From NCBI RefSeq assembly GCF_900774055.1, contig NZ_CAAGSW010000002.1:310001-374000 (forward strand): DNA of 64,000 nucleotides. Direction: 5' to 3'. The notes beneath the pieces are model-generated. The model had not been told where the DNA came from and searched no databases. It worked only from the letters and a program-made list of their open reading frames with translations. The DNA comes from Methanococcoides sp. AM1 (GTDB lineage: Archaea; Halobacteriota; Methanosarcinia; Methanosarcinales; Methanosarcinaceae). Of this stretch, positions 28,326-35,760 are shown piece by piece (positions within the stretch are counted from its first letter, which is position 1; each line of letters starts with the position of its first letter). The translations under genes and the position numbers were made by a program.

Positions 28326-28475
28326 TTATTTTTTCAGTTTGATGGTGATGTCCTTCCAGTCCGGGTCGACACCGTGAAGTGTCTCCACAGAAGAACTTGC
28401 CATTGCTCCAAGTATCTTCTGTACGAAATGGTTGATCTCGATATCATTACCGTCAACTGTAAGCTCTACTTCCAT
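28326..28475 (-). CDS. Tiny protein coupled to moaA
   Basis: A predicted 49-residue protein starting at the ATG at 28475 (MEVELTVDGNDIEIN), with a beta strand, an amphipathic helix (HFVQKILGAMASSSVETL) and a second strand (DITIKLKK) at the end. TTGGAG, inside the end of moaA, serves as ribosome site, and only one base separates the moaA stop from the ATG, implying translational coupling. A longer in-frame start at 28508 would overlap moaA. No family recognised; position suggests a role tied to molybdopterin synthesis or an accessory of MoaA. Confidence 0.65.
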   Translation of the reverse strand: MEVELTVDGNDIEINHFVQKILGAMASSSVETLHGVDPDWKDITIKLKK

Positions 28476-28476
28476 T

Positions 28477-29433
28477 TTATTGATCTCCAATGATTGTTTT
28501 TTTGTCAATGATCCTTCTTTCTTTCGAGTCCCTGTAGAAAGGTATTCTACGTTCTATGGATGATCTCAGGAGTTCAGGAAGGTCTTCAGGATCAGCATTT
28601 GAGAAGTCTATAAGATTATCATTGACAAGAAGGCAGGGTTTTAACTTACCATCCGCAGTTATCCTGAGCCTGTTGCAATTAGCACAGAATTCCGCATTGT
28701 CAATAGGTCGTACGAACTCAACTTCTGCCCCGTCGATAATATAGCTTTTACGGTGATGCATTTTGCGCATCCTGATCGTATCGGCACGCCTTTCAAGATC
28801 ATTTTCGATCTCCTCAGCATCGAGGTTGTATTGAGCACCTTCCCTGAAGTCCATGACCTGTATAATTTGCAACACAAGGTCTCCCTTGTGACTTCGAACG
28901 AACTCCAGCATATCATCTATCTCATCCTCATTTATGCCTTTGAGGAGGACCATGTTGATCTTCACAGGGGTCAGGCCAGCATCGATTGCTGCATTTATCC
29001 CTTCGAGGACATCATTCAGGTTTTCCGGTTTTCCATGTGTGATGTAGGCATATTTTTCCGGGTCAAGGGTGTCAAGACTGACATTGGCGCGGTCCAGACC
29101 TGCTTCTTTAAGACTGTATGCCCGTTCTTTCAGGAGAACGCCGTTAGTTGTCACTGAGACATCTTTAAGCTCCGGCAATGCCCTGAGTATCTCCTCGAAA
29201 TCTTTCCTGACAAGAGGTTCACCGCCTGAGAACTTGACCTTATTGACGCCGAACTTTGCTGATGTGGTCACTATGTCGGAGATCATTTCAACCGTCATCT
29301 CATTTCTGCTGCCTTCATCTCCTTCACTGTGGCAATAGATGCAGTCAAGGTTGCAGCGGTTGGTAAGTGATATCCGAAGACTTTTGACCGTTCGGCCGAA
29401 CTTGTCTGTAAGAAGATCATTTGAAGTTTTCAT
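28477..29433 (-). CDS. moaA: GTP 3',8-cyclase MoaA (radical SAM)
   Basis: A 318-residue radical SAM enzyme for the first step of molybdopterin synthesis, converting GTP to 3',8-cyclo-GTP. The N-terminal cluster motif CNLDCIYC (C-x3-C-x2-C) follows RISLTNR, FSGGEPL is the SAM-binding GGEP motif, and the C-terminal second cluster is CANCNRLR...C as in MoaA. The C-terminal tail ends IIGDQ rather than the usual GG. ATG at 29433 chosen over a GTG at 29445. Molybdopterin is needed for formylmethanofuran dehydrogenase in methanogens. Confidence 0.94.
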   Translation of the reverse strand: MKTSNDLLTDKFGRTVKSLRISLTNRCNLDCIYCHSEGDEGSRNEMTVEMISDIVTTSAKFGVNKVKFSGGEPLVRKDFEEILRALPELKDVSVTTNGVLLKERAYSLKEAGLDRANVSLDTLDPEKYAYITHGKPENLNDVLEGINAAIDAGLTPVKINMVLLKGINEDEIDDMLEFVRSHKGDLVLQIIQVMDFREGAQYNLDAEEIENDLERRADTIRMRKMHHRKSYIIDGAEVEFVRPIDNAEFCANCNRLRITADGKLKPCLLVNDNLIDFSNADPEDLPELLRSSIERRIPFYRDSKERRIIDKKTIIGDQ

Positions 29434-29477
29434 GCTCGTATACACTAGAATGGCTTAAGTTATGAACAGGAATAGTA

Positions 29478-30830
29478 ATGGATATATATAAAACCAACTC
29501 AATTAGTGGCATGAAACGATCGGTCCTAATTGCAGGAACACATAGCGGCGTAGGCAAGACCACCGTGGCAATGGGTGTTATGGCCGCCCTTACGAAAAGG
29601 AATATGAAAGTACAGCCTTACAAGGTTGGTCCTGATTACATAGATCCTACTCATCATACTGCTATCTGTGGCAGGTCCTCAAGAAATCTTGATACGTTCA
29701 TGATGGGCGTTGATGGTGTTCGCAGGACTGTTGCTAACAGCTACAAGGATGCTGATATCTCTGTCATCGAAGGCGTAATGGGTCTTTACGATGGCATGAA
29801 CTCAACGGAGATCGCCAGTTCAGCCCATGTTGCCAAGTCTCTTTGTATCCCTGTTATTCTGGTAGTGAACGTGCACGGCATGTCCAGAAGTGCAGCTGCC
29901 ATCGTTAAAGGCTTCACCGAGTTCGACAAGGATGTGAACATTGCCGGTGTCATCCTGAACAGGGTGGGCAGCCCCCGGCATGCCCAGATGATCAAAGATG
30001 TTCTTCCCGACATTCCTGTTGTGGGAACTGTTCCAAGGAACAACGACATAAAGGTACCTTCAAGGCATCTTGGCCTGCACATGGCCTCAGAACAGGATTA
30101 TGATATTGGCAAGCTTGCAGAGTTCATTGAAGAAAATGTTGACATCGATGAGATCCTCTCCCTTGCTTCCGAGCCAAAGAAACCTGAGGTCGAAGATGAC
30201 CGGTGTGTTGGCAATATGTCGGAGGTCACAATTGGTGTTGCCCGTGATGATGCATTCTGTTTCTATTATGAAGAAATGTTCGATATGTTCCGTAAATGTG
30301 GTGCCAGGATCGAGTTCTTCAGTCCTCTTGATGGTGATATCCCTGAAGTGGATGGTATGTACTTTGGTGGCGGATATCCTGAACTTAACATTGCCGAGCT
30401 TGAAAAGTCAAGGACGACCAAAAAGCTCAAAGACTTCTCAGCAGATGGCATGCCGATCTATGGTGAATGCGGAGGGTTACAATACCTTTGCAGTTCCTAT
30501 GAGATCGAGGATGTTGTTTACAAAATGGCAGACCTTTTCCCTGCAGAGACTATCCTTACAAAGAGACTTCAGGCACTGGGATACACCGAAGGTGTTGCAA
30601 AGGGCAAGTTCATAAAAGGACCTGTCAGGGGACATGAGTTCCACTACTCGCTCACAGAATGTGACAGTGATTCAAGACTTGTTTACGAGATGTCTCGTGG
30701 AAAAGGTATCATGAACGGCAAGGATGGTATCACAGAGCACAATTCACTGGCAAGCTATATGCATGCACATCCAGGTTCTTTCCCTGTGGACAGTTTTGTG
30801 GAACAGTGCCGCAAATATAGTCGAAAATAA
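29478..30830 (+). CDS. cfbB: Cobyrinate / Ni-sirohydrochlorin a,c-diamide synthase
   Basis: A 450-residue ATP-dependent amidotransferase amidating the a and c acetates of a corrin or Ni-sirohydrochlorin ring. The P-loop GTHSGVGKTT starts near residue 20, the substrate region has GPDYIDPTHH, and the class I glutaminase domain has its nucleophile in YGECGGLQYL with a late catalytic His (GHEFHYS). CbiA (cobalamin) and CfbB (coenzyme F430) cannot be told apart from sequence here; no neighbouring F430 or B12 gene is present. An alternative start is the ATG at 29511. Confidence 0.88.
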   Translation: MDIYKTNSISGMKRSVLIAGTHSGVGKTTVAMGVMAALTKRNMKVQPYKVGPDYIDPTHHTAICGRSSRNLDTFMMGVDGVRRTVANSYKDADISVIEGVMGLYDGMNSTEIASSAHVAKSLCIPVILVVNVHGMSRSAAAIVKGFTEFDKDVNIAGVILNRVGSPRHAQMIKDVLPDIPVVGTVPRNNDIKVPSRHLGLHMASEQDYDIGKLAEFIEENVDIDEILSLASEPKKPEVEDDRCVGNMSEVTIGVARDDAFCFYYEEMFDMFRKCGARIEFFSPLDGDIPEVDGMYFGGGYPELNIAELEKSRTTKKLKDFSADGMPIYGECGGLQYLCSSYEIEDVVYKMADLFPAETILTKRLQALGYTEGVAKGKFIKGPVRGHEFHYSLTECDSDSRLVYEMSRGKGIMNGKDGITEHNSLASYMHAHPGSFPVDSFVEQCRKYSRK

Positions 30831-30872
30831 GGCGTAAGAAAAACAGAATATAATGCTACTATGGTAGGAAAT

Positions 30873-30888
30873 GGTTCTCGGTAGAACC
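30873..30888. terminator. Hairpin between cfbB and priL
   Basis: GGTTCT-CGGT-AGAACC is a perfect 6-bp stem with a four-base loop in the 82-base gap between the convergent cfbB and priL genes. It is followed by TTATAAAAG rather than a clean T run, so terminator function is only likely. Confidence 0.45.
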
Positions 30889-30912
30889 TTATAAAAGTTC
30901 AAAAGAATGGCT

Positions 30913-31971
30913 TCAAGCCTTCTTTTCGTTCTCTTTTTCCATTTTGTTCTTGATCCACATCCTTCTGCTGTAATAGCCTAAAGGGTGCTTTGTGTTTTTA
31001 CAGATCTCATCAGGATTGTAGCAGTTGCCGTATGTGCGCATCGTATTGCATGATGGTGGCTTATAAGATGTTCCTGATGAGCCGGCAATATGCTGGATCT
31101 GGTATCTTGTTTTCTCCTCGTCAAAGTCCGGAGATACATTGAACATAGCGACGACCTCGTCCACGGTCATTCCAATGTTCAATAGGAACGATGTCATTGC
31201 AAATCTCATCGAATGGGCAAGGTTCACGCCTGCCCTGACATTTGCTATGGCCTGTACGACGCATGGTGGGAACAGTTCACTTTCCACTTTCTGGAACTCT
31301 CCAATGCCGAAATCGGATTTTTTCTCCTCAAGGATCTCGCTGATCTCTGCAAGGTATGATGTGCATGCCTGGCTGATCTCTTCAGGGACTGAAAGTGGAA
31401 GCGCATTCTGTATGCGTGAGCGTATAGCTTCCTGCAGCAGGCGTGCAAACTCTTCCTTGCTGATCCTGACATGTCCTGCTTTCATTTTCCTGTTGACAAG
31501 TTTCCAGTTCAGGTCCTTTAAGGTAGTTGCAAGTTTGATGTAATCAGTAAAATGAAGATCAAAAAGGATATCGTGGGATTCCATATTTTCGTAGGTTTCG
31601 GCATTGATCTGGAAATCAAGGCCAAGTTCCTGTAGGAATTCCGGTTGCTGCGTCTTAAGAAGCCTGTATGCAGCTTTTGCTTCTGCAAGTGCATATTTTC
31701 TTATCAGGAATTGGTCATCGATACAGGATACCAGTATCCTTGCAAAAGGGTATGACAAAAGTTCGGTGAGGATCTTTCCCTCTTCCGAAGCCGAAGGTGA
31801 TGGTTTTTCGATCTCTCCTGATAATGATTGTATTACACGCTCCTTTCCTCTCATGCGGGCAGAGTCAAGTGCGCGGGAGGATAGGAGTTTCTCTGGTGAA
31901 AAACCGAGGCCACCGACATATTCGGATGCCTCGGATACAAAAGGATATAAGGCGAGATCTCTGCTGTCCAT
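30913..31971 (-). CDS. priL: DNA primase large subunit
   Basis: A 352-residue regulatory subunit of the archaeal/eukaryotic-type primase. Iron-sulphur cysteines are visible in FPPCVVQ, PSCNTMRTYGNC and EICKNTKHPLGYY, matching the C-terminal [4Fe-4S] domain of PriL. The family PLxFYxxR-type element appears as HPLGYYSRR. The ATG at 31971 lies one base after the PCNA stop codon; a longer frame into pcn (to 32031) is rejected because it overlaps. Translation is probably coupled to pcn; PriS is not in the window. Confidence 0.92.
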   Translation of the reverse strand: MDSRDLALYPFVSEASEYVGGLGFSPEKLLSSRALDSARMRGKERVIQSLSGEIEKPSPSASEEGKILTELLSYPFARILVSCIDDQFLIRKYALAEAKAAYRLLKTQQPEFLQELGLDFQINAETYENMESHDILFDLHFTDYIKLATTLKDLNWKLVNRKMKAGHVRISKEEFARLLQEAIRSRIQNALPLSVPEEISQACTSYLAEISEILEEKKSDFGIGEFQKVESELFPPCVVQAIANVRAGVNLAHSMRFAMTSFLLNIGMTVDEVVAMFNVSPDFDEEKTRYQIQHIAGSSGTSYKPPSCNTMRTYGNCYNPDEICKNTKHPLGYYSRRMWIKNKMEKENEKKA

Positions 31972-31972
31972 T

Positions 31973-32710
31973 TTAGTCAGATTCGATCCTTGGTGCCAGG
32001 AGATATCCGATAGTACCAGCTCCGTTAGCAATGGAGAAGTTGATCTTTATCGGGAAGTCCTTTCCAAGGTGTAGTGTTACTTCATTGGATTTAGAGGCGG
32101 GTTTGATTATGTCTGACAGGTAGTCCAGTGAGAACAGTGAACGTGTATCATTTGCTTTGATATCGATCAGCTGGTCGCGTGACATTGTGAGTTTTACACG
32201 GTCAGTATCGCCTTCAGCTTCCATGAAGAAATTTTCTCCTTCAACACCAAGTAACATGTGGTCACTAATCTTCTCTGCAGCTTTGACAGCCTTCTGGAGG
32301 TCCTTTCCGTTGAGAACGATCTCGGCCGGGAGCTCGAGCTGTGGGATCCTTGGTTCTGCACGGATGGTTGACGGGTCAAGTAGTGAGAGTGTGTATGAGA
32401 AACCACCGATCTGTATCTTCAGTTTCTTTGTATCTTCATCAAGTTCCATCTGGACCTTGTCGTCCCTGTCTGCAACTGCAAGTATGTCACTTACTCTTGA
32501 CAGGTCTAATCCCAATTCGCAGTCATCTGCACTAAAATCATCAAAAGCATCAGTTGCCAGGTCAAAACTGACCATTGCAACGTTTGCAGGATCTACTGCC
32601 CGGACCGCGATTCCTTCCGGTGAGATCCTGAATCTTGCTTCATCCACGAGTACAGATAGTGTTTCGATTGAATCTTTTAGAAGATATGCATCAATTGTCG
32701 CCTTGAACAT
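31973..32710 (-). CDS. pcn: DNA polymerase sliding clamp (PCNA)
   Basis: A 245-residue clamp of the PCNA family, forming a trimer ring around DNA. It opens with FKATIDAYLLKDSIETL, has VDPANVAMVSFDL (the centre loop region), the interdomain connector near residues 115-130 (LDPSTIRAEPRIPQLELP), and a conserved C-terminal APRIE. It binds PIP-box proteins, two of which (DinB, RfcL) are encoded in this window. First of the pcn-priL pair; tfs lies 87 bases upstream. Confidence 0.96.
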   Translation of the reverse strand: MFKATIDAYLLKDSIETLSVLVDEARFRISPEGIAVRAVDPANVAMVSFDLATDAFDDFSADDCELGLDLSRVSDILAVADRDDKVQMELDEDTKKLKIQIGGFSYTLSLLDPSTIRAEPRIPQLELPAEIVLNGKDLQKAVKAAEKISDHMLLGVEGENFFMEAEGDTDRVKLTMSRDQLIDIKANDTRSLFSLDYLSDIIKPASKSNEVTLHLGKDFPIKINFSIANGAGTIGYLLAPRIESD

Positions 32711-32797
32711 GTTGTTTCTCCGCCAAATAGTTTCGATTTCAACTTCTTTATATCATTTACAGTATATATGCTTTCACTGTTCTTTGCACACATATCC

Positions 32798-33109
32798 TCA
32801 GTCATATTCACGCCATGTGAAGCTGCATTTGGTACACTTGAAGAACCTGGTCTCGGATTCATCAGCAGATCTGAGCTGTCTTAACCACCAGTATGCTACG
32901 TTGTTCTCACATTCAGGGCACCTTGCTGTAGTTGTGGGGAGTCCTTCGTCAATGTCGCCTTCAAGTACAGTGACCTCTCTTTCTTCACGGTTCGATCTTG
33001 ATACAAGTTCAGGGTTTGTTTCCTTATCTTTTGTGTACCCACATTTTTTGCATTTTAATGAGCCTTCGATGGGGAACATCATGCTCTTACATTTTGGACA
33101 GAATTCCAT
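32798..33109 (-). CDS. tfs: Transcription factor S (TFS, TFIIS-like)
   Basis: A 103-residue protein that helps arrested RNA polymerase cleave its transcript. It has an N-terminal zinc ribbon (CPKC...CKKC, residues about 4-25) and a C-terminal ribbon (CPEC...CTKC) with the acidic hairpin tip [11 protein letters not shown] containing the Asp-Glu pair needed for cleavage stimulation. The ATG at 33109 is preceded by GGAGATGAT, a strong ribosome site, and overlaps the end of the nudix gene by 23 bases; in-frame starts further upstream overlap it more. Confidence 0.94.
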   Translation of the reverse strand: MEFCPKCKSMMFPIEGSLKCKKCGYTKDKETNPELVSRSNREEREVTVLEGDIDEGLPTTTARCPECENNVAYWWLRQLRSADESETRFFKCTKCSFTWREYD

Positions 33110-33506
33110 TAATATCATCTCCTGCGTCTTCAATCATTTTTCGGTGGTCGAAAGCTATATCTGGTAGCTCCTTCAGGTCGAATAGGGCTACTTCAGCTGC
33201 GTCAGTGGCGGCCTTTGGTTCGCCGTGACCTATAGCAAGGTAACATACAGATACGGTATGTCCTCTCGGATCACGCGAAGGCTCTGAATACACTCCTATC
33301 AATTTAACAAGATTGATAGATAGTCCGGTCTCTTCATACGCTTCCCGAATTGCCGCAGCTTCGGTAGTCTCGCCTATCTCCACGAAACCACCCGGTAGTG
33401 CAAATCCGTTTTTGAAAGGGGGATTCTTTCTTTTTATCAGTATAATCTTACCATTTAAGATGATTACGGCATCAACTGTGAGCAGGGGGGTGGTGGGAAC
33501 TGTCAT
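33087..33506 (-). CDS. Nudix hydrolase
   Basis: A 139-residue Nudix hydrolase. The Nudix box Gx5Ex7REUxEExGU is complete in [23 protein letters not shown]. The SQPWPFPxS-type and other specificity markers are absent, so the substrate (ADP-ribose or another nucleoside diphosphate) is open. It starts the nudix-tfs-pcn-priL minus-strand series, opposite artA, and tfs begins inside its 3' end. Confidence 0.9.
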   Translation of the reverse strand: MTVPTTPLLTVDAVIILNGKIILIKRKNPPFKNGFALPGGFVEIGETTEAAAIREAYEETGLSINLVKLIGVYSEPSRDPRGHTVSVCYLAIGHGEPKAATDAAEVALFDLKELPDIAFDHRKMIEDAGDDINGILSKM

Positions 33507-33572
33507 TTGAACAAAACCTTAATACAATTAGCAAGATACTATATATGATACCTGTGATAAAGGTGTTTGATA

Positions 33573-34385
33573 ATGATAGAAAACGTACTATGGATCGCAG
33601 TTGCCCTGATGGTATTATCCTCGATCATACCTGTAACAAGAGGAATAAAGTTCCTCGTAGGTGGGGTAGGGTGGATATTCTTTTCTCTTCATTGGGCATA
33701 CCAGCCGCTTCATTATATTGAGATCAGTGACTATTTCAATGTAGTACTGACCCTGGCAATTGCTGCTTTCTGCCTTTTTATGGCACATAATATGATACGT
33801 GAGTACAGGGAACCTTCGGCATCCGGTCGGAGTCAGGATCTCAATGTCATTCTGATGGTTACGAGCGCAACGGCAATAGGCTCATTGTTCTACTTCCCTT
33901 TCGCGAACATTCCTTCCCTGAACCAGTGGATCATATCTAATGTGACCAATGCTACAGCCGGTTTGCTTGGCTTCCTGGGTTATAATGTAGAGTCAACATG
34001 GCATAAGATAACCTACAATGGTTATACTGTGCAGATCATACTTGCCTGTACTGCCATCGAAAGTATTGCCCTGTTCACGGGACTTATCATCTCCATCAAT
34101 GGGTCTTTCAAGAGAATAATGTCGGCATTCATGGTCTCTGTGCCTGTAATATTTATGCTTAACATCGTCAGGAATGTCTTTGTAATAGCAGCTTATGGGG
34201 ACCAGTGGTTCGGACCTGAAAGTTTTGAGATCGCTCATCACGTGATCGCAAAGATCGGTTCAGCCATTGCACTCTTTGTGATCGCTTACGTTGTGATGCG
34301 AATATTGCCTGAACTTCTTGACATGATCGATGGGTTGTGGCAAATGACAACTAAGCATATCCTGAAAATTGTAAGGAAAGGCTAA
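33573..34385 (+). CDS. artA: Archaeosortase A
   Basis: A 270-residue polytopic membrane transpeptidase of the exosortase/archaeosortase family. Catalytic residues typical of the family are in view: Cys159 in ILACTAIES, Arg200 in NIVRNVFV and His222/223 in EIAHHVIAK. About seven to eight hydrophobic helices. ArtA cuts a C-terminal PGF-CTERM signal of surface proteins and attaches archaetidyl lipid. The neighbouring genes make archaetidylethanolamine, the lipid pathway ArtA depends on. ATG at 33573 has AAGGTG upstream; TTG at 33567 is the alternative. No PGF-CTERM protein lies in the window. Confidence 0.93.
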   Translation: MIENVLWIAVALMVLSSIIPVTRGIKFLVGGVGWIFFSLHWAYQPLHYIEISDYFNVVLTLAIAAFCLFMAHNMIREYREPSASGRSQDLNVILMVTSATAIGSLFYFPFANIPSLNQWIISNVTNATAGLLGFLGYNVESTWHKITYNGYTVQIILACTAIESIALFTGLIISINGSFKRIMSAFMVSVPVIFMLNIVRNVFVIAAYGDQWFGPESFEIAHHVIAKIGSAIALFVIAYVVMRILPELLDMIDGLWQMTTKHILKIVRKG

Positions 34386-34396
34386 GGACTTCAGAA

Positions 34397-35026
34397 ATGT
34401 TAGCTAAAGATTCTACCTCGTGGATCGCTGTTGTGGGCTTTTTTGCTCTGGCAAGCACAATAGCATCCTCTCTGACAGACCTTGCATTACTTCGTTACCT
34501 ATCATATTTTGGTCTTGCTCTCTTTGTCTTTATAATATGGTTCTTCAGGGATCCCGAAAGGAAGACAAAGATATGTGACCATTGCCTGTTCTCTGCCGCT
34601 GATGGTAAGGTAATAGACGTGGCCAATGGCAAGGTCTGCGTTTTCATGAACGTTCACAATGTTCATGTCAACCGTGCTCCGATCTCCGGAACTATCCGTA
34701 GCATAACTCATAAAAAAGGCGGGCACATGCCAGCTTTCAATAAGGATTCCGAACGTAACGAGCGTACGATCACAGTTATTGAAAGCAGCCACGGGGATGT
34801 AGAAGTAACTCAGATCGCCGGTGTCCTTGTACGCAGGATAGTGTCATATTTGCAGGTGGGCGACAACGTAGCCAGCGGACAAAAGATCGGGATGATACGC
34901 TTCGGTTCCCGGGTCGATGTGATCATTCCTTCTGATTTTGAGATATCGTGCAAGGTCGGTGATCGTGTGTATGCAGGGGAAACCATGATCGCAAAAGAAA
35001 AGGGATTCAAGAGGAATAAACAATGA
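34397..35026 (+). CDS. asd: Archaetidylserine decarboxylase proenzyme
   Basis: A 209-residue pyruvoyl-dependent decarboxylase making archaetidylethanolamine from archaetidylserine. The self-cleavage site is RFGSRVDV (about residue 173), where the Ser becomes the pyruvoyl group. Two hydrophobic N-terminal segments (about residues 8-50) anchor it to the membrane, and NVHNVHVNRAP is a conserved family stretch. The stop overlaps the ATG of pssA by four bases (ATGA). It is the short archaeal/bacterial type, distinct from the longer bacterial Psd. Confidence 0.93.
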   Translation: MLAKDSTSWIAVVGFFALASTIASSLTDLALLRYLSYFGLALFVFIIWFFRDPERKTKICDHCLFSAADGKVIDVANGKVCVFMNVHNVHVNRAPISGTIRSITHKKGGHMPAFNKDSERNERTITVIESSHGDVEVTQIAGVLVRRIVSYLQVGDNVASGQKIGMIRFGSRVDVIIPSDFEISCKVGDRVYAGETMIAKEKGFKRNKQ

Positions 35027-35703
35027 TGTTCAAAGCCCTCCGGGTCCCGGATCTTGTAACACTTGGAAATGCCCTTTTTGGCATGATGGCTATATTCAGT
35101 GCATGCTCCGGGTATGCGGATCTTGCTTTTATATTCATCTTTTTTGCAGCTATTGCTGATGGCATGGATGGTTTCCTGGCACGCAGGATGCCTAACAGTG
35201 CTATCGGTGAGTATCTGGATTCCCTCGCAGATGCCATTTCCTTTGGTGTTGCGCCTGCAGCTGCCTTATATTTCATCTATGGTTATTCTCATCCTTACAT
35301 AATGGCCATTGGGGCATGTTTCTATCTGTTCTGTGGAATAATCCGCCTTGCAAGGTTCAACACAAAACAGAAAAGCATACCTGATTTTGAAGGTCTGCCT
35401 ATAACCGCATCTGCTGTAGTGATCGCCTCTTATATGCTCATGGCAGACAGGTATGTCCAGTTCTACGGAGTTATCGCAATTGTGCTGTTGCTCTCTTTCC
35501 TTATGGTAAGTGAGTATCCTTATCCTAAGTTAAGGGGTGCAAAAGCAATGGCTTTTGTAGCGATCGTATTCATTTTGCCCATAGCATCTTACATTGTATT
35601 GCCTGCATATCTTTCAATATTCTCAACAGCAATGTTCCTGCTTCTATTACTCTATCTTGAATCTCCTATAATGAGGATCCCAAGGAAGTATTACGAGGAC
35701 TAA
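35023..35703 (+). CDS. pssA: Archaetidylserine synthase (CDP-archaeol serine transferase)
   Basis: A 226-residue CDP-alcohol phosphatidyltransferase. The signature DGx2ARx8Gx3Dx3D is present as DGMDGFLARRMPNSAIGEYLDSLAD. About six hydrophobic helices. It transfers serine to CDP-archaeol, and the product is decarboxylated by asd just upstream. ATG codons at 35023 and 35026 are both possible; GAGGAAT precedes them. Third gene of the artA-asd-pssA operon. Confidence 0.93.
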   Translation: MMFKALRVPDLVTLGNALFGMMAIFSACSGYADLAFIFIFFAAIADGMDGFLARRMPNSAIGEYLDSLADAISFGVAPAAALYFIYGYSHPYIMAIGACFYLFCGIIRLARFNTKQKSIPDFEGLPITASAVVIASYMLMADRYVQFYGVIAIVLLLSFLMVSEYPYPKLRGAKAMAFVAIVFILPIASYIVLPAYLSIFSTAMFLLLLLYLESPIMRIPRKYYED

Positions 35704-35734
35704 TGGGGTTTAAGTGGGAATCTAAAATAGAAAT

Positions 35735-35751
35735 GGGGGCTGGAAACCCCC
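35735..35751. terminator. Bidirectional hairpin between pssA and clpB
   Basis: GGGGG-CTGGAAA-CCCCC forms a 5-bp GC stem followed by CTTTAAT, 32 bases after pssA and 10 before the clpB stop codon on the opposite strand. A bidirectional terminator is a reasonable reading. Confidence 0.55.
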
Positions 35752-35760
35752 TTTAATGTC

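Noticed and set aside
30923-30940. GGCTT/AAGCC inverted repeat near the priL 3' end
   Set aside because: The loop is a single base and the sequence is coding, so it cannot form a normal hairpin.
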